From an uncultured Mollicutes bacterium (GTDB lineage Bacteria; Bacillota_I; Bacilli_A; Acholeplasmatales; Anaeroplasmataceae), in contig UQFG01000002.1 of the NCBI GenBank assembly GCA_900540175.1, positions 1-64,000 on the forward strand: a DNA stretch of 64,000 nucleotides, written 5' to 3'. The notes under the pieces were generated by a model, which was not told where the DNA came from, ran no database searches, and worked only from the letters and a program-made list of their open reading frames with translations. Shown piece by piece: positions 63,591 to 64,000 of the stretch. Made by a program: the position numbers and the translations under genes. Position 1 is the stretch's first letter; each line of letters opens with the position of its first letter.

Positions 63591-64000
63591 ATGGAAAACA
63601 ATATACTGACTACAATGGAATTACTCGCACAAAAGAATGAACTGGAAAGCCGTCTTAAAACCCTACTATGGGGAACGATCGAGGAACGCAAGAACAGCGA
63701 CAAACGCTATATTTATCTGCATAAGCGGGAAAACGGTGTTCGGTATACCGTTTATGTAGGCGAATACGACGACATGCTGAAAAGCAGAATACTTGCGGAT
63801 AACCTTGAGGCAAAGGCGCTGAAAAAACAACTTCGCGCTATCAAGGCGGACCTGAAAAAAGTAGGTTATTCGAGTGGCGAACTGAGCGAAAAGGTAAAAC
63901 TGAATATAGACTTTGCCAAGCGCAATATGGTCGATACGATTTATAAGCAGGCATTGTTGGAAGGTGTGGCGGTTACGTTTTTGGATACCGAAACCATCAT
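63591..64000 (+). CDS. Fic-family protein, N-terminal part (cut by window end)
   Basis: 136 codons visible. Sequence begins MENNILTTMELLAQKNELES and continues with KNSDKRYIYLHKRENGVRYTVYVGEYDD, KKVGYSSGELSEKVKLNIDFAKRNMVDTIYKQALLEGVAVTFLDTETII, which I recognise as the region preceding the Fic domain in a family of clostridial Fic proteins. The HPFx[D/E] AMPylation motif would lie beyond the window, so activity cannot be judged. GC content and codon use are higher than in the polysaccharide cluster. Start is probably leaderless. Confidence 0.65.
   Translation, partial: MENNILTTMELLAQKNELESRLKTLLWGTIEERKNSDKRYIYLHKRENGVRYTVYVGEYDDMLKSRILADNLEAKALKKQLRAIKADLKKVGYSSGELSEKVKLNIDFAKRNMVDTIYKQALLEGVAVTFLDTETI

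Noticed and set aside
1..64000. tRNA, rRNA or prophage genes
   Set aside because: No cloverleaf, rRNA segment, integrase, terminase or capsid-like protein was recognised on either strand.

Overview
The window looks like the chromosome of a low-GC, Gram-positive-lineage anaerobe (Firmicutes/Bacillota), plausibly near the Erysipelotrichia. The evidence is the dnaX-ybaB-recR-bofA order, a delta subunit (rpoE) beside a ywiB-type gene, a CssRS-like two-component pair, the uninterrupted S10-spc-alpha ribosomal run with secY-adk-map-infA inside it, strong GGAGG ribosome binding sites, and TTG/GTG starts. TGA is a stop codon, so this is not a Mycoplasma-type code. The taxonomic placement is an inference.

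Layout. 1-2.6 kb: dnaX (5' truncated by the window), ybaB, recR, a BofA-like membrane protein and a DUF1934 gene. 2.6-7.0 kb: rpoE, an intergenic region rich in RNA structure, a cssRS-like pair and cardiolipin synthase. 7.1-11.5 kb: a 1473-residue DUF4011-helicase-Vsr-DUF3320 protein, the architecture of the single-gene antiphage system Hhe. 11.6-17.4 kb: an XRE regulator, a NatAB-like ABC exporter, a MATE efflux protein, a NimA-like flavoprotein behind a leader-peptide attenuator, and a MerR/GyrI-type regulator. 17.5-32.2 kb: about 14.6 kb of ribosomal and core genes with an S10 leader and a terminal hairpin, including rpmD and rpmJ.

32.2-45.7 kb is accessory. It holds a decayed ISL3-like transposase, an AAA/DUF4143 ATPase, two fused ABC ATPase-permeases, a small membrane protein, a convergent glycosyltransferase/P-loop kinase pair, an XRE regulator, and a leftward operon of two DUF2589-like proteins with two unknown proteins behind three copies of a 16-bp operator-like repeat. 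46.1-61.2 kb is an AT-rich Wzx/Wzy-type capsule or exopolysaccharide cluster. It has an initiating sugar-1-phosphate transferase, GDP-mannose genes (including a manA-gmd fusion), a CDP-4-keto-6-deoxyglucose pathway joined to a split transketolase and a reductase, four glycosyltransferases, polymerase and flippase. 61.4-64 kb: a flavin reductase-rubredoxin fusion, one unknown gene, a structured non-coding stretch, and the start of a Fic-family gene.

Best candidate for an undescribed system: the 2.6-kb cassette at 40272-42881. Two convergent genes, overlapping by 14 bp at their 3' ends, encode a GT4-type glycosyltransferase with an extra C-terminal domain and a small P-loop kinase. Each gene begins directly downstream of one copy of an identical 37-bp quasi-palindrome. 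The copies form a perfect inverted repeat bounding the cassette, and within each copy a CCTCC arm can pair with the GGAGG ribosome binding site of the adjoining gene. Other notable items are the leader peptide/attenuator before the NimA-like gene, the Hhe-like protein with an altered nuclease motif, and the transketolase-linked CDP-sugar pathway.
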